64,000 nucleotides of DNA, from the NCBI GenBank assembly GCA_028023455.1, contig JAQFVV010000277.1, forward strand, positions 186,001 to 250,000, in the 5' to 3' direction. Position numbers and translations under genes: made by a program. This DNA comes from Epiperipatus broadwayi. Its lineage: Eukaryota; Onychophora; Udeonychophora; Euonychophora; Peripatidae. The notes under the pieces were generated by a model, which saw only the letters and a program-made list of their open reading frames with translations, did no database searches and was not told the DNA's origin. Positions 48,343-60,059 of this stretch are shown one piece after another (position 1 is the stretch's first letter; every line of letters starts with the position of its first letter).

Positions 48343-49599
48343 GATACCATCAAGTATTTATAAGTTTGGAAACAAATAAGGAATTTATTCTTGCATACAT
48401 ACAAAGTGTGTTCCAATTAAAAAATGATTGCACTGCAGTACATCCTCGAATCAACAAATATGATACCACAAAAATTTTAAACCATTAGAATGTCTGGATC
48501 ATGAGTTATGACATGAAATGTAATAGTGTGCTTTGTATCTTCATGGATCATCTTCAATGTTCTCCCTGCGATCACATAATCTGTAAATCCCTTGAAAACA
48601 ATATTCTTGCAACTCATGATTTCACAACCTTATATAATTTAAATCCTTTCAAATGATTTAGTAGGTTTTTACCCATTTAAACAAAATTTAATGTTAGTGC
48701 ATTATTCCATCTTGAGTTAAGGCATAAAACACATTGTCACATTTCAAAACATAACTTGTGATTCAGACCCTTTAGCACTTTCACATATTTGTAAACTATG
48801 TCATCATATAACACACAAATTGATTCAGAGATAACAAGCCACAAACTTTTCACTGGAACACATTATGTAAATATATACATTCTATGAAAATTTTGACTTA
48901 GCAAACATATCCACCATTATGCTTAATTTTGTTGAATCAAGTATTTCAATGGATTTTTTTAATTTAGAAAAGAATAAAAATAATAAGACTACTATATCCA
49001 TGTAGACAGAGATAACTTTACCATTTGATGCTTTCAAGAAACCATCAATTACTAATTGATAATCTTGAGGCTAAACAAGTTTTTTCTATTAACCTATACA
49101 ATAGATTTCCTGGCAACATCAAAAGATAAAGTTATCTCTGTTTACATGGATGTAATCTCTGTATATCTTGAATACATATACAAAAATCACTCATTTATTC
49201 ATACTTCTATTATAATTTGTATAGAACTTTTGTTAACATAATACTTTTAGTTTTGTTTATAAAATATGCATCAATAGCATTTCAGAGCTTTATTTTCTAC
49301 AAATTTTATATTATTACTTCTGAATTATGGCATATTCAGACAACTTGACCAATATTAAATTTGTTGGCAGTGAATCAATTAGTAGATTTCACCAAACAAT
49401 TTTATTTACATTTTGGATAATATATATTTATTTTATTGAAGGGTTATTCAGAAAAAGTTTATAAGTGGAGAAAAAATTAATTTAGAGAAGTGAACAATTT
49501 TTAATACAAAAGACAAGGAAGTTTTAAATAATATTTCTGTAGTGTAATTTCACTATAACACTCTCATGCAACCAGATTCTACCTTGCTTGAGGGTGGTG

Positions 49600-50035
49600 T
49601 AATAAAAATTATACTACAGAAATATTATTCATTATTGGATAATCTCTAGTCTAATGAATGACTAATAAAAATTATTAATATACTTTCATTAAGTGATTTA
49701 TGTCAAAGTTGTGAGGGCATCAGATTTGGTACATCAATTAAACTATAATAATTTTCTACCCCCCCCTCTATATATATATACATATATATATACTGATCAA
49801 TGATAAAATATGTAAGAGATTGTGGTCTGGGTCAACTGATAAGTGCTGGTTCAGCATGAAATGTGCATCTCAAGGATCATAGATCTTTTTCATGTTTCTG
49901 ATTAGATCCCCTCCACAAGGTGTTAAACATGGATAGAATCCAGCCCCTACTTTGTGTGAGAATGGAATAGTGAAAATTACACTACAAAAATATTATTTAT
50001 TATTGGATAATCTAATGAATGACTATTAAAATTTT
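49600..50035. repeat. Two direct copies of an 80-bp AT-rich repeat
   Basis: ACTACAGAAATATTATTCAT + TATTGGATAATCT...AATGAATGACTA occurs at about 49613-49680 and 49981-50030. Between them lies a family-E SINE piece (49795-49905) bearing CTGGTTCAGCATGAAATG. Confidence 0.65.
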
Positions 50036-50199
50036 TCAGGAAGTTTTATTTAGATATTTTTTGTTATATTGTCTTACCCAAAGAATGGGTCTTAAAACTA
50101 TTCATATCTGCCCACTTTTAAAAATAAGTTTACAAAATTTAGATATTATAAATTAAATAACAATATTAAATTTAAAAAAGCAACTGAATGATTTGTTGC

Positions 50200-50296
50200 T
50201 CAGAAATTCATATGAAGTTTTAGTATCAGAAGTAATGGATCTGAAATCCATAGATCTTAAGTTCTATAATCCAGTACTCCACCATTACACTAATCC
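50200..50296 (-). mobile_element. tRNA-derived SINE (family B)
   Basis: Minus strand: TAGTGTAATGGTGGAGTACT, TGGATTATAGAACTTAAGAT, ATCCATTACTTCTGATAC. It lies about 70 bp beyond the donor of the 50365-50563 TMTC4 exon. Confidence 0.5.
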
Positions 50297-50364
50297 ATAT
50301 ATTAAATGATAATTTAAAATAAATAATAAATAGATGTTTGTAAATATGCGAAAAATTAACTTAC

Positions 50365-50563
50365 ACTTTCTGTATGTATCGGATGAACAGTAAATAATAT
50401 AGCTGCCAGAAATGAAGCTTTAGAATGACTGCCGGATCTGCTTCCATTTCCGAATATAATTGAGAAACAATAAAGAGCCAACACGCAAACAAGACCATGA
50501 AGAACAATGTTGGTAAAATGAAATCCCCATGGTCTCAGACCGCCACTTAAGTAATAGTTCCAT
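50365..50563 (-). CDS. TMTC4: TMTC4 internal exon (N-terminal GT-C membrane region)
   Basis: Spliced exon, 199 nt, read on the minus strand from a TTTCAG acceptor (AG at 50565-50564) to a GTAAGT donor (50364-50359). It starts with the last base of a split codon (phase 2), runs 66 full codons without a stop and ends in phase 0. The peptide opens WNYYLSGGLRPWGFH and closes LFTVHPIHTES. These are hallmark blocks of the TMTC family; 'RWNYWLSGG..P.GFH' followed by 'HP.HTE' is specifically TMTC4-like. It contains hydrophobic membrane segments around 'HFTNIVLHGLVCVLALYCF' and 'ASFLAAILFTVH'. TMTC proteins are ER multi-pass proteins linked to O-mannosylation of cadherins; TMTC4 also has a reported role in ER calcium balance (family knowledge). 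The upstream exon carrying the 'SHKSYRPL' block was not found between here and 64000. Confidence 0.93.
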
Positions 50564-50730
50564 CTGAAACAAAAACGACTGTATATATATATATGCGATC
50601 TATATTTAGCATTAATTGCAAGGTTAAAATGTACTAATTAAAACAGCATACCTAGAAACAAACAAGTAGAGAAAAACACGTGATCGATATTCAAGTGTCA
50701 AAAATAATTATTTAATTCCTTTTTTTTTTT

Positions 50731-50848
50731 GTCAAGCGTTGTTAGCCGAGATGTTATCGCAGCTGCCTTGCAAGCAAGTAGTTGGTTGCAGACGGTTGTG
50801 GGTTCGCATCCCGGCCGATGCTATGACATATGAAAAAGAAAAAAAAAC
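50731..50848 (+). mobile_element. Short tRNA-type SINE (family A), young copy
   Basis: AAGCGTTGTTAGCCGAGATG, anticodon-like loop CTTGCAA, long variable arm (GTAGTTGGTTGCAGACGG), B box GGGTTCGCATCCC, then GGCCGATGCT pairing with the 5' AGCGTTG as an acceptor-like stem, tail ATGACATATGA + A-rich. Differs from 53698-53815 at about six positions. Confidence 0.82.
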
Positions 50849-51069
50849 TCTTTTTTTTTTACAACAACAACAAATATAAATAAATTTTATTGGATTTGAT
50901 ATCATCTTCAGCTTGAGATCAACTTAAATGCTAGTTTTCACACTTTTATTCCCTCAGATTCCTCTAGGTATATCACATGATTCTTGCTATCTCCCCCCCC
51001 CCCCCCGATTTTCCTTAATTACACGTCTATGATTTTTTTTTTTTCATTTGTAAAATTATATTCTAACAT

Positions 51070-52340
51070 CATCATTATTATTTTCATCCATTACTGATCC
51101 ATTGCAGAATAAAGGTCTTTCCAAAACTGCACTAAAATGCAAAGCTCTCAACTGCTGATTTGGGTTTAAACTCAGGACAAACATTCTTATTGAAAGCTAC
51201 CAAACTCAACCAAATTCTTAAAACTGTAAGATCATTGGTTAATATTGTATTAACTAAAACAATAATCTGCTTTGGACAGGTGAGAGTCTTTCCAATAACC
51301 ATTCATCATAGTCAATCATTATCAATTCACTACAGGTGAAGATCTCTCCAAATTCAATCCATTTTCTCTGATTTCTAGCCTCTTTTATCCATATCACCCT
51401 TGCACACTTCATTATTTCATCCATCCATCTCACATGTTGTCTCTTTCTGGGTTTTTACAATCTCTTGGAATCCAGTTTAAGTTTTCCATCTATCATCATC
51501 TCTTCTAGAAATATATCCAGTCAAGATTCACTTCAGTCTCTTATATCAGTAACATCTGTTTGTTCTCTTACTCAAGTATTTCATTTTTTATCTCTTGTTG
51601 TTATTCTAATATGCATCTTTCCATATTTCTTTGAGTGGTGTAAAGTCTCTGTATTGCTCTTCTGTTAAGTGTCCAAATTTCAGATCCATATGTAAGAACT
51701 GGTAAAACACATTTATTAAAAACTTTCCTTTTCAAACACATAGGCATATTTCCTTTTAATATTAAGTTATTTTTAACATAAACACTCCAAGTTTAATTCT
51801 ATGATTAATTTCATCCATGTTTCCATATGTAGTAATAATCTGGCCAAGGTTTTTGTAGTTGTTAACTTCTTCTAACTCATCATTATCAATCTTTATTTTC
51901 ATCTTTTGAGAAAATCCATTCATTTTTTAAGGTCTTTTTAACATTCACCTTTAGTCCTACTTTCTTACTTCCATCTGATAATTCTTGCAACATTTCCTGA
52001 AGCTCTGAAGCATTATTTGCAAAACAACTACATCATCTGCAAAATCTAAACGACTTAAATAATCTCCATTTATTTTTATTTATTTAAATTCTGATTTTAA
52101 ATCACAAAATATTTCTTGCAGGACTGCTTTTGGAGATATTAAGTCACCCTGTCTTAAATCCTTCTCAATGCAACCTTCCTAATATCATTATGTAATCTAA
52201 TTGTTGCTGTTGCATTTTTATAAATATTCTTTATAATATGACAATATTCTCTAACTATGCCTTGATAATCCAATGTTTTAATCACTGAAGAAATGTTTAT
52301 AGAATCAAATGTCTTAATTCAATACATATTTCTCTAGTGA
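51070..52340 (-). mobile_element. RTE-like LINE, reverse transcriptase and 3' part (about 1.3 kb)
   Basis: Longest LINE remnant here. On the minus strand, from 52340 downward: a block like GI.REYCHIIKNIYKNATATI, then RVT-type wording, F-A-D-D at about 52045 (the metal-binding motif of the polymerase), GLKVNVKK, DNYKYLGQIITTYG..MDE, LPVLTYGSEIWT-like, and the RDCKRP...WID end with an (ATC)-rich tail near 51066-51085. Frameshifts and stops throughout; not autonomous. Same family as 22478 and 23318. Confidence 0.87.
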
Positions 52341-52383
52341 TAGAGGAGAGTACCATTTTTCTATAGATGCTATACCTATTGTT

Positions 52384-52778
52384 TCCCTGAAGGTTTGTGA
52401 TGATGGTGTTCTAGTTATATTTTTATATTGGGCTATTTCCATCATTTAATATGAGTATTGAATGTCTTTAGAAAAATTTAACTTTTATTTAAATATTCCA
52501 AATATTTTCCACTGTTATTAATAGCACATCAAACAGGTTAGTATATGCACAACATTTCGAGGGGTATTATTCTCCCTTCTTGTTCAGGTGTTGCTGGCCT
52601 GATTTGAACCTGGACCCTTAGATTCTTGAGTATTGAAATTTAAGGTAACGCTCTAACCACTGAGCTATCCTGCCAAAGGCAACAATCAGTAGAAATTTCA
52701 TATACTTATCTATGAGGTTCCTCCTGATTTCTCCACTTTTTCCTTAAGGGCAAAGTTGATTAGTGTTTTCCATACATT
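52384..52778 (-). mobile_element. Long tRNA-derived SINE (family C)
   Basis: Full-length mirror of 44497-44905: leader at 52778-52690, A box GGATAGCTCAGTGGTTAGAGC (complement near 52655-52675), B box AGGTTCAAATCAG, hairpin with CTCGAAATGTTG, body and tail ending in CACCATCATCACAAACCTTC. The two full copies define the element as about 400 bp. Confidence 0.8.
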
Positions 52779-53473
52779 ATGTAAAGTCCATACTCGGTTG
52801 GTTTATGGGATTATTTGCCACTGTCATGTGAGCAGCTTCTTTAAATTTTCTTCTTTGTACTTTTTCTTCTCTAGCCAATATGGTTCATCATAATTTCTGG
52901 ACATATGTCATATACACATATATTGATGATTTCACTTAAAGAGAAGTTATTTTAGCATAAATATAAGGAAAAATTGTGTTTATTTTATTAAAACTTTGAT
53001 TCAAACAAAAAAAAAAGGAAGAACAATTAAAAATATACTGATGAACCGTAATCTAAAATACTGGCGTTTAAAAAACAATTAACATCCCAGCAGAGACAGA
53101 GAAGAGATTCAGCAGGCTTGCCACTAGAACAGCTTTCATAGGTGAGGTAGGGTGGCATCTGCTCAGGCTCTGAATTAAAATACCATTAAATTAAAACTAT
53201 ATCCAGAATATATAATTTTAATAAATATATTTAATATTTAAATACAAATACATATTTTTCACTTTTATATTTATTGCTTTTGTTCAATAATTTTAAAATG
53301 CGCATTCTTTGCCGCTTGTCTCAGGCACCAAAATTGCTAAGCCAGGCCTTACTTGCAATGTACTAGGTGAGGGGGGGGGGGCGTTTTTACATTACTTGTT
53401 TAATTCTCTAATAAAGAGTTACTAAATAATCATTTATCGATCAATATTAGATGATTAATTAGGCTGGCTAAAG

Positions 53474-53570
53474 GAGTTTGAACTGGAAGTACTAAAATTA
53501 GAAACGAACCGAAGACCTTACATTCCAGAATCTGACGGTCTACTACTAACTAAACCATTCCGGTCATCAA
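53474..53570 (-). mobile_element. tRNA-derived SINE (family B)
   Basis: Minus strand: AATGGTTTAGTTAGTAGTAG, CAGATTCTGGAATGTAAGGT, AGTACTTCCAGTTCAAACTC. Diverged. Confidence 0.5.
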
Positions 53571-53697
53571 ACTGGCTAAAGGCTAAAGCTATACCTAGAT
53601 TTGAATCCAATTGTAGGTATGGCAGATAGCTAACTACCATTTCTCAATGAAACCTTTCACAGATACACTGAAATATACCATCAAGAACAATAAAAAA

Positions 53698-53815
53698 GTC
53701 AGGCGTTGTTAGCCGAGACGTCATCGCAACTGCCTTGCAAGCAAGTAGTTGGTTGCAGGCGGTTGTGGGTTCGCGTCCCGGCCGATGCTATGACATATGA
53801 GAACAACAAAAAAAA
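53698..53815 (+). mobile_element. Short tRNA-type SINE (family A), young copy
   Basis: AGGCGTTGTTAGCCGAGACG ... CTTGCAAGCAAG ... GGGTTCGCGTCCC ... GGCCGATGCTATGACATATG + A-rich end. CpG dinucleotides are better kept than in the other copies (CGTCATCGC, TTCGCGTCCCG), consistent with the youngest insertion of the family. Confidence 0.83.
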
Positions 53816-55782
53816 GTTTTTTTATGAAAGTATAATATTATACATAATACTTGAATTTCAACGGTAGCTTTTGATTTAAACTCAGGATATACATTTGTAT
53901 TGAAGGTTATCAAGCACAACTAAATTCATAGAAGTATAATATATATATATTTTTAATGTTTAAATACAGAAATAATATTTCAGCAAACCGTATAACGTAC
54001 TTATATCTTTCTAATAAATAACTGTCACCGCCCTCCCCCTCTCAGCTCATGTAAGGAGGCATTTCAAAAACGACGTAATATGATAGGTAAATAAATTTCT
54101 TCAAATGATTCACGAAAGATTAGTTGCATATTTATAAAATGGTCACTCGATATGTTCATATTGAGAGCTAAAACTGCTATAAATAAAATAAATCCTGAGT
54201 TTTAACTCGGTTTTTATTACAGTTGTAAAAATTGACAAAATGGTTTCCAACTAAAATTTGAAATCGCATTAATTATACAGAAAACTACCGCAACAATAAC
54301 TAAAACTATAAACTGTGCTGACCACACTTCTTTGAAGAATCTTCCTTCAGCAAAGAATTTATAGTAATTAAATATATTTAAACAAGAAATTCTAAAAAAA
54401 AAAAAAAAGGCAACTTAGTAAAATATTTTTTTTTATTATGTTATGATGTAGTTCCAGCATTCAGATATTAAAATGTACGATATAATTCTAAATATAAAAC
54501 GATGAAATAACGGGGATGATAGCAAACTATTTCAAAGGCAATAAACATTTCATTGCCTTATATAACATGTTTGCTAATGGGAATCATTTTCCCGGATACT
54601 TAACAATATTTTTTTTTCATTCTTATTAATGACCTTACAAAATTTGTGGAGTGTGTTTGCCTGCTATACTCGTAATTTAAGGCTCAAATTCTGGTGAAAT
54701 CCTTGACTTTTTCCAAGATTTCATCACTGTCATAGATCATTAAGACATTTCCAATACTATAAGATTACTTAGTCTAAAAATCATTTCAGCAAAAGAAGAA
54801 GTGTGTGTGTGTGGGGGGGGGGGCTTAAATCCTTTAGAATCTCGCATTAAACTAGAATGACTATCAAAATCTTGCTTGGTCTTATGCATAAAAATAATAA
54901 CTTTATCATTACGATTTAAATACTGGAATTATTTTTCAACAATAACTTTATTGGCCTTCACGGGGCAACTTTTTATTAATATTCAGTGGGCACAATTGGG
55001 AACTGGAAAAAAAAAGTTTTGAGGAGGGGGGGTGAAAAACGCGATAAAATTATTGTGTATGAGAAGGAGAGCCCAAGTATTTGTAGCCTTATCCTGTCTC
55101 AAGTCTGATTATATAATCCAATGGAGATTGTAGTCACTATTTTTTTGGATATATATTTTGGGTATTGAATATACATACCTAGTGCATTAAAGGATAAATT
55201 AAATGAAGGCGATAAGACGATGAGCAGAAAAAAAAACCCTGAGTAAAATTAACAAGTAATATTGAAACTGACTCAGATTCTGATGAAAAAACCATGAATT
55301 CTGCCCTTAATAGCCTGTAAGGCAGACCAATGACTTATTAAATGGTCTATGGTTCCATGTTTTCTATGGACATGTTGGATCTACTTGTGTAAAGGATTAT
55401 TTATATCTTAAAAAATAAGATTGGGTAAGGCATTAAAATTGAAAATCAAAATATTTGAATCTAGTGACCAAAGTTTGAAGTGATGTATCTTATTAAGTAC
55501 CCATTGCTGATCTCCTGGTGTATTCCAGAAGGTGTTGTTGGAAATGGATATGGAATTTTAAACATGTACAGAAACAATATTTTTTCCATGGAATGGAAAA
55601 AAAAAGAAGAAATTTGGTATTTCTTTTATTTTGTGAAAAGTATAATTAAGAAACAATTCATAAGAAAGGAAAAAGCGCGCGCGGGAAAATGGTCAAAAAT
55701 AAAAATCATTTAGATAAAATAGTTATTTTTAATATATTAGAATTATAGTTTTAAAATAAATTTTGGATGAGAAACAAAATGT

Positions 55783-55990
55783 TAAATCATCATCATCATC
55801 ACTTTCAACCATCATCGATGCGCTGCAGAATGAGATTAATTCCATGTTTAATTCAGTTTTTTCTAATCATAATTTCTTTTTCCAAAATTATACCTACAAA
55901 TTTATTTCTTTTTTCCGTATCATACATTGTTTCTTTCCAGGCCTTTCACAATCTCTTGGAATTGAATTTTTAAGATTTCAGCTATTCATC
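55783..55990 (-). mobile_element. RTE-like LINE 3' end, degenerate
   Basis: (ATC)n tail at 55788-55803, CCATCATCGATGCGCTGCAG, then CACAATCTCTTGGAATTGAA. Same family as 23318. Confidence 0.65.
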
Positions 55991-58024
55991 TACTATTTAT
56001 TACTCCTTTAGCAATATATATATATATATATATAGCCCAGATGCATGTTGGGAATAACAAGGAAAAACAAAAAGCAAAATAAGTGAGAGAATCAACTATT
56101 ATCCCTAATATCATTGAGAGGATAAAGTGGTTGAAATGTTAAATTTTAAAGAATAATGTGTGGTGTTCTTTCTCCAAGTACAGAAAAGAAAACAGCTTAA
56201 ATCCTACCCTCTTTTCCATGAAAAAAATAAAGATGCTATCCTTCACTAAGCTTGCAAATGCTGGATCACGGGAATTTAAAAATTATTTGTTTTACCATCT
56301 ATATAAGAACATATGGTTACCCAAATACTAACCAATATCAGATAGTTTATTTGAGGTATGGATCATTTACTTAAAAAAAGTCCTAAGCTTGAGTCAAACT
56401 TGAATTTTTTTTCCAGCCAAAATTCAAAGTCAGATCATAGATATGGTAAGGGGGTGCAAAATCTCTGCATCAAAAAACCTTTTAGATTAACCATATAGAA
56501 ATATAATTAATTGTTAGACATGTGACATAATAGGTATTACTATCACGCAAATGTTTAAGGCAATGCCTGTTGGATATAGTAAGCTTGATTTTTTTTATCA
56601 TTTGTTTTCATTCCAGTTATTCAATAGACAATTACGATAGGCGCTTGATAGTCTCTTTTTTAAATAAATAAATAATAAAAAAAAACCTATATTTACAGCC
56701 TTAATATTCTTCTTTAACTCTAATTTATTCAAGAAAGGAAATTCAAAGAGCGAAACTTCATAAATTTAAAATGTAATTGTATTGTATTCCAATGAAATAA
56801 AATATTAAGTAAAAAAATAAATATAGAAAACAATAATTTCATAAATATTCATCAAGCAGGAACAACGAAACAAAAAAATATTTTTGTTCAAAAATTAAGT
56901 TTGCTAGAGTTAAATTTATAATAGGAAAGTAAAAACCAAAAATACAACATAATATGTGAGAACGTATATATTCTTAGAAATATATAATCTGCCTTTTAAA
57001 AATACTGTTTTTCCAAAAGTTTTATGTATTTCACTTATCATAAATTTCTGCTCACCAAATATATACTGCTTACTATATGATCAAATAAGTAAATATATAT
57101 GTTTTGATAAAAAACGATTCCTAACTAACCAAGACATTAGGCGAAAAATAAATATGTGATATTATTGTCAGTTAAAGAAGTAATCAAAAAAAGACAGATA
57201 TACAACTTTCGGCTCAATTGATCAGTCTATTAAATATTTTCTCTTTCAATAATCTTCTGCCAAGAGATGCTGAAGAATTTTTCATCCTTGAAATGGGCTA
57301 TTTAAGACAGTTTTACTATAGAATATGATCAGTTTTTCAGATGGTCAATCATCATCAGACTTCACTTTCAGTATTGTTTTCAAAATTTTTGGGTACTAAA
57401 AAAAAACCAAACCATTACTTTGAATAGCATAAGAGTAAATGACAGCTGGTGTTGATCAGAATACAGATAATTTTCCCTACAGAACATATTCACTGGATAG
57501 CAATTAGCATTAGAATCTAAGATTATCATCTAACATATAGTGATTATTTGTGCTTACATGAAAACTCATGAAGATGATGTGAGATGATTTTTTTTAAATT
57601 AGTACAAATAAACAGTAAAACTTTTAATTCTTTGCTAACCCAAATAAACATCCTTGTAATTAACCCAAATGTTATCTGTTTTACATAGATATCTTTAACA
57701 ATGTTATTTGTTTAGGTATTAAAATATTATGAAATAGTATATATTTAAGTCCAATATATATATATAATTGACTGCTTGCTGCTTTCATGGAATGATTATA
57801 AAAAAATATAATTGGCAAAATTTATTTCAGACTATCTGGAAATAAAGAAAAATTTAGGACAAAAGACCAAAAAATAAATAAATAAATAAATTAGAATTTA
57901 AAAGACTTGCCTCATTCAAAAAATGTTCAAGCCAAAAATAAAAAAAATCAATAAACACTAGATGGTAGCACTATTTTCTACCCCAGAGCCATCTATTATA
58001 AGATTGAATAATCAAAAGACATTA

Positions 58025-58370
58025 AATAATGTGATGATGTGATATGATGCACAGGGACTTCTCCTTATATGGAGTCAGGAATCTCTCAGTAACTATGCCC
58101 AGAGAAACCTGTTAGCCAATTTGACTTCCCTTTGCATCCCCCACCCCGTTTTCCCATATTCTTCTCTATCCTGCTCCATCCCATTTCCACAATTTATCAA
58201 CTCCATGGCCTTTATATCTAAAACTCCCTTATCTTTTCCCAAACCCAGCATAAAAACCAATATGAGATGTGATGTGATGTACTGTGGCTTCTCCTTAAAC
58301 AAAGTCAAGAATATCTCGGCAATTATGTCCAGATAAACCTGATAGCCACTTTATTTTCCATTCCCTACAA
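58025..58370 (-). mobile_element. LINE C-terminal remnant, two joined 3' ends
   Basis: Two copies of the GACTTCTCCTTA...AATCTCTCAG end (58048 and 58288) in the same direction. The first has a frame with FMLGLGKDKGVLDIKAMEL and GWGMQREVKLANRFLWA (58093-58308 minus), as in 10655-11040; the second begins at TGATGTGATG (58267). Possibly a tandem insertion at a pre-existing tail. Confidence 0.6.
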
Positions 58371-58551
58371 AATTTTCCACTTATTGATCACAGAGCCATC
58401 TATTGTGAAAATTAACAATCAATAGGTACTGGTTGATAGATCTATGTTCACATCTTCAATTTAAATCTTGCTGTTGGCCATCTTTACAAAGAAATAGTTT
58501 TGTATTTACAATTTAATTATCACCTTATAATTTTTTTTTTATATAACCAAG

Positions 58552-58888
58552 AAAATAATATTTAATTTATAAAGCGCAAACAGTATTTGAAATTAGACTG
58601 AGAGACTGCAAACCTCTCACTTATTAGCCAATCAGGTTATTAATAGCGATCAAATAGTAAATACAAGACAGAGAATTTAACAAGAAGAGGGCATCAAACC
58701 TCCTCTTTACTTGTCTTTCTATATATCCAAGCCAGTCTGAAGTACTTAGATTTGAAAGCGTGAATCTTCAAACATATTCACATTTAATTCACTGGGTTTA
58801 AATTACAAACATACAGCATGAAATCCTATGCTATTAATAACACCTGACTGGCTAATAAACACGAGAGGTTTGCAGTCTCTCAGTTTAA
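58552..58888. mobile_element. Hairpin element (337 bp) with 15-bp target duplication, third family
   Basis: Exact direct repeats TTTTATATAACCAAG at 58537-58551 and 58889-58903. The arms AAATTAGACTGAGAGACTGC...ACCTCTC..TTATTAGCCA (58591-58637) and TGGCTAATAAAC..GAGAGGT...GTCTCTCAGTTTAATT pair over about 55 bp. As in families D and E one end has an unpaired extension (58552-58590). Sequence unrelated to D and E. Confidence 0.8.
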
Positions 58889-59335
58889 TTTTATATAACC
58901 AAGGTAATCATTTAAAATTCAAAAGCACCTTAGAGAAATTAAATCATGTGAATTTGTTTCTGTAGATATACAGGCTTGAAAAATCTTTATAAAATTAAAG
59001 GGTGCAGTGATACAAAGATTCGACCATTTTTATCTCATTTTAGAGAGCAACACCATTAATAAACTATTTCCTGAAAACTCCTAATTAGCATTAGATAAAT
59101 AAAAAGTAAGTTTATTTCAGTGAATAAAAGGAAAGAAGAAATGAAGCAATTTGATTATTATCATATGATTTGACAGGATTTTGCTATCATTTCAAACCCC
59201 TTTATAAAGTCCAGATTGAAAAACTGTCATGGTGTTTTTTTTAAGCTTATTCAAAGAATTTAAACTTACTTCTAATAAAAACTAGGTATAATGAACAAAA
59301 AACTATGTTATTGAAACAAAAAGATATATACTTTT

Positions 59336-59432
59336 ACTCGAGAATTCGTAAGTAGTCTGAGCACTAGACGTGCCAAAACTTCAATTCATCAAGCACCTTA
59401 TGCTCCAAAGTCAGCCACTTTTCCACTGCACA
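59336..59432 (-). mobile_element. tRNA-derived SINE (family B)
   Basis: Minus strand: TTGTGCAGTGGAAAAGTGGC, TTTGGAGCATAAGGTGCTTG, ending ACTTACGAATTCTCGAG. Diverged but in the family order. Confidence 0.5.
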
Positions 59433-60059
59433 AGAACACATTTGATTATAAATAGTACAGACGTTTCATTAAAATTTAATATGTCTTCAAATCTATTCTA
59501 AATAGTATAGACTCTACTCTTCAATTTTATAACTTCATGCTTGGATTATATTTATTTTCTCCTTTACATATGAGAGTGAGTCTAAGATATATAATTAAAC
59601 ATCACTGACTTATATTTAATTAAGAGGAAAAATAGGTAACTGATATAAAATATTAACTTGATTAAGAAATGTGATTTTAAAATGTTTAACAAATACTAGT
59701 ATTGAAACATAAAAGTTTTTTTTTTTTTTTTTTGGAATAAAATAAATAAATAGTAATAGGTAAATTTTAAAATGGCGAATACTTTTAAAATAGATCATAA
59801 TTTTAATAAAAATTAAAATTTTAATAGATAAATAAATGATTTTCTAAAATCTAAGAAATAAGACAAGGTCATAAGGCTGGCAAAAATAATCTGAAATATT
59901 TTAAATTTTATTATTTATTTCATTATCAATAAATATATAATTTACCACAAATCTTGTTAATTATTTCAACCCCCCCCCCCCGCCCGCCATAAAAATATTG
60001 TTTGTTTTTTTTAATTGCAGGTCATTAGCTTGAATAGTATAAAGAAATTATATGTTGAT

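Larger units (their letters stand above)
31357..50364 (-). other. TMTC4: TMTC4 intron, 19 kb
   Basis: Phase-0 intron, the largest fully contained. Holds hairpin retroposons (32278-33138, 34752-34888, 43382-43547, 43735-44200, 46178-46333, 46911-47150), two head-to-head SINE pairs (33765-34325, 38285-38845), a LINE 3' piece (35860-36400), a Penelope-like remnant (36480-36830), a palindrome (37346-37692), SINEs (43124-43200, 44497-44905, 48241-48342, 50200-50296) and a long GT run (41895-41912). The stretches 31370-32270, 38880-40980, 41300-43120, 44930-46170 and 47170-48230 show nothing firm. Confidence 0.8.

Noticed and set aside
50994-51006. C-runs and G-runs (also near 14700, 21484, 54820, 59970, 61645) as G-quadruplex or regulatory sites
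   Set aside because: Single uninterrupted runs in AT-rich intron; four spaced runs needed for a quadruplex are absent.
57956-58440. Paired 'AGAGCCATCTATT' motifs at 57985 and 58392 as ends of one element
   Set aside because: They are in direct orientation with no consistent termini; better read as fragments of the dispersed repeat seen at 60060-60612.
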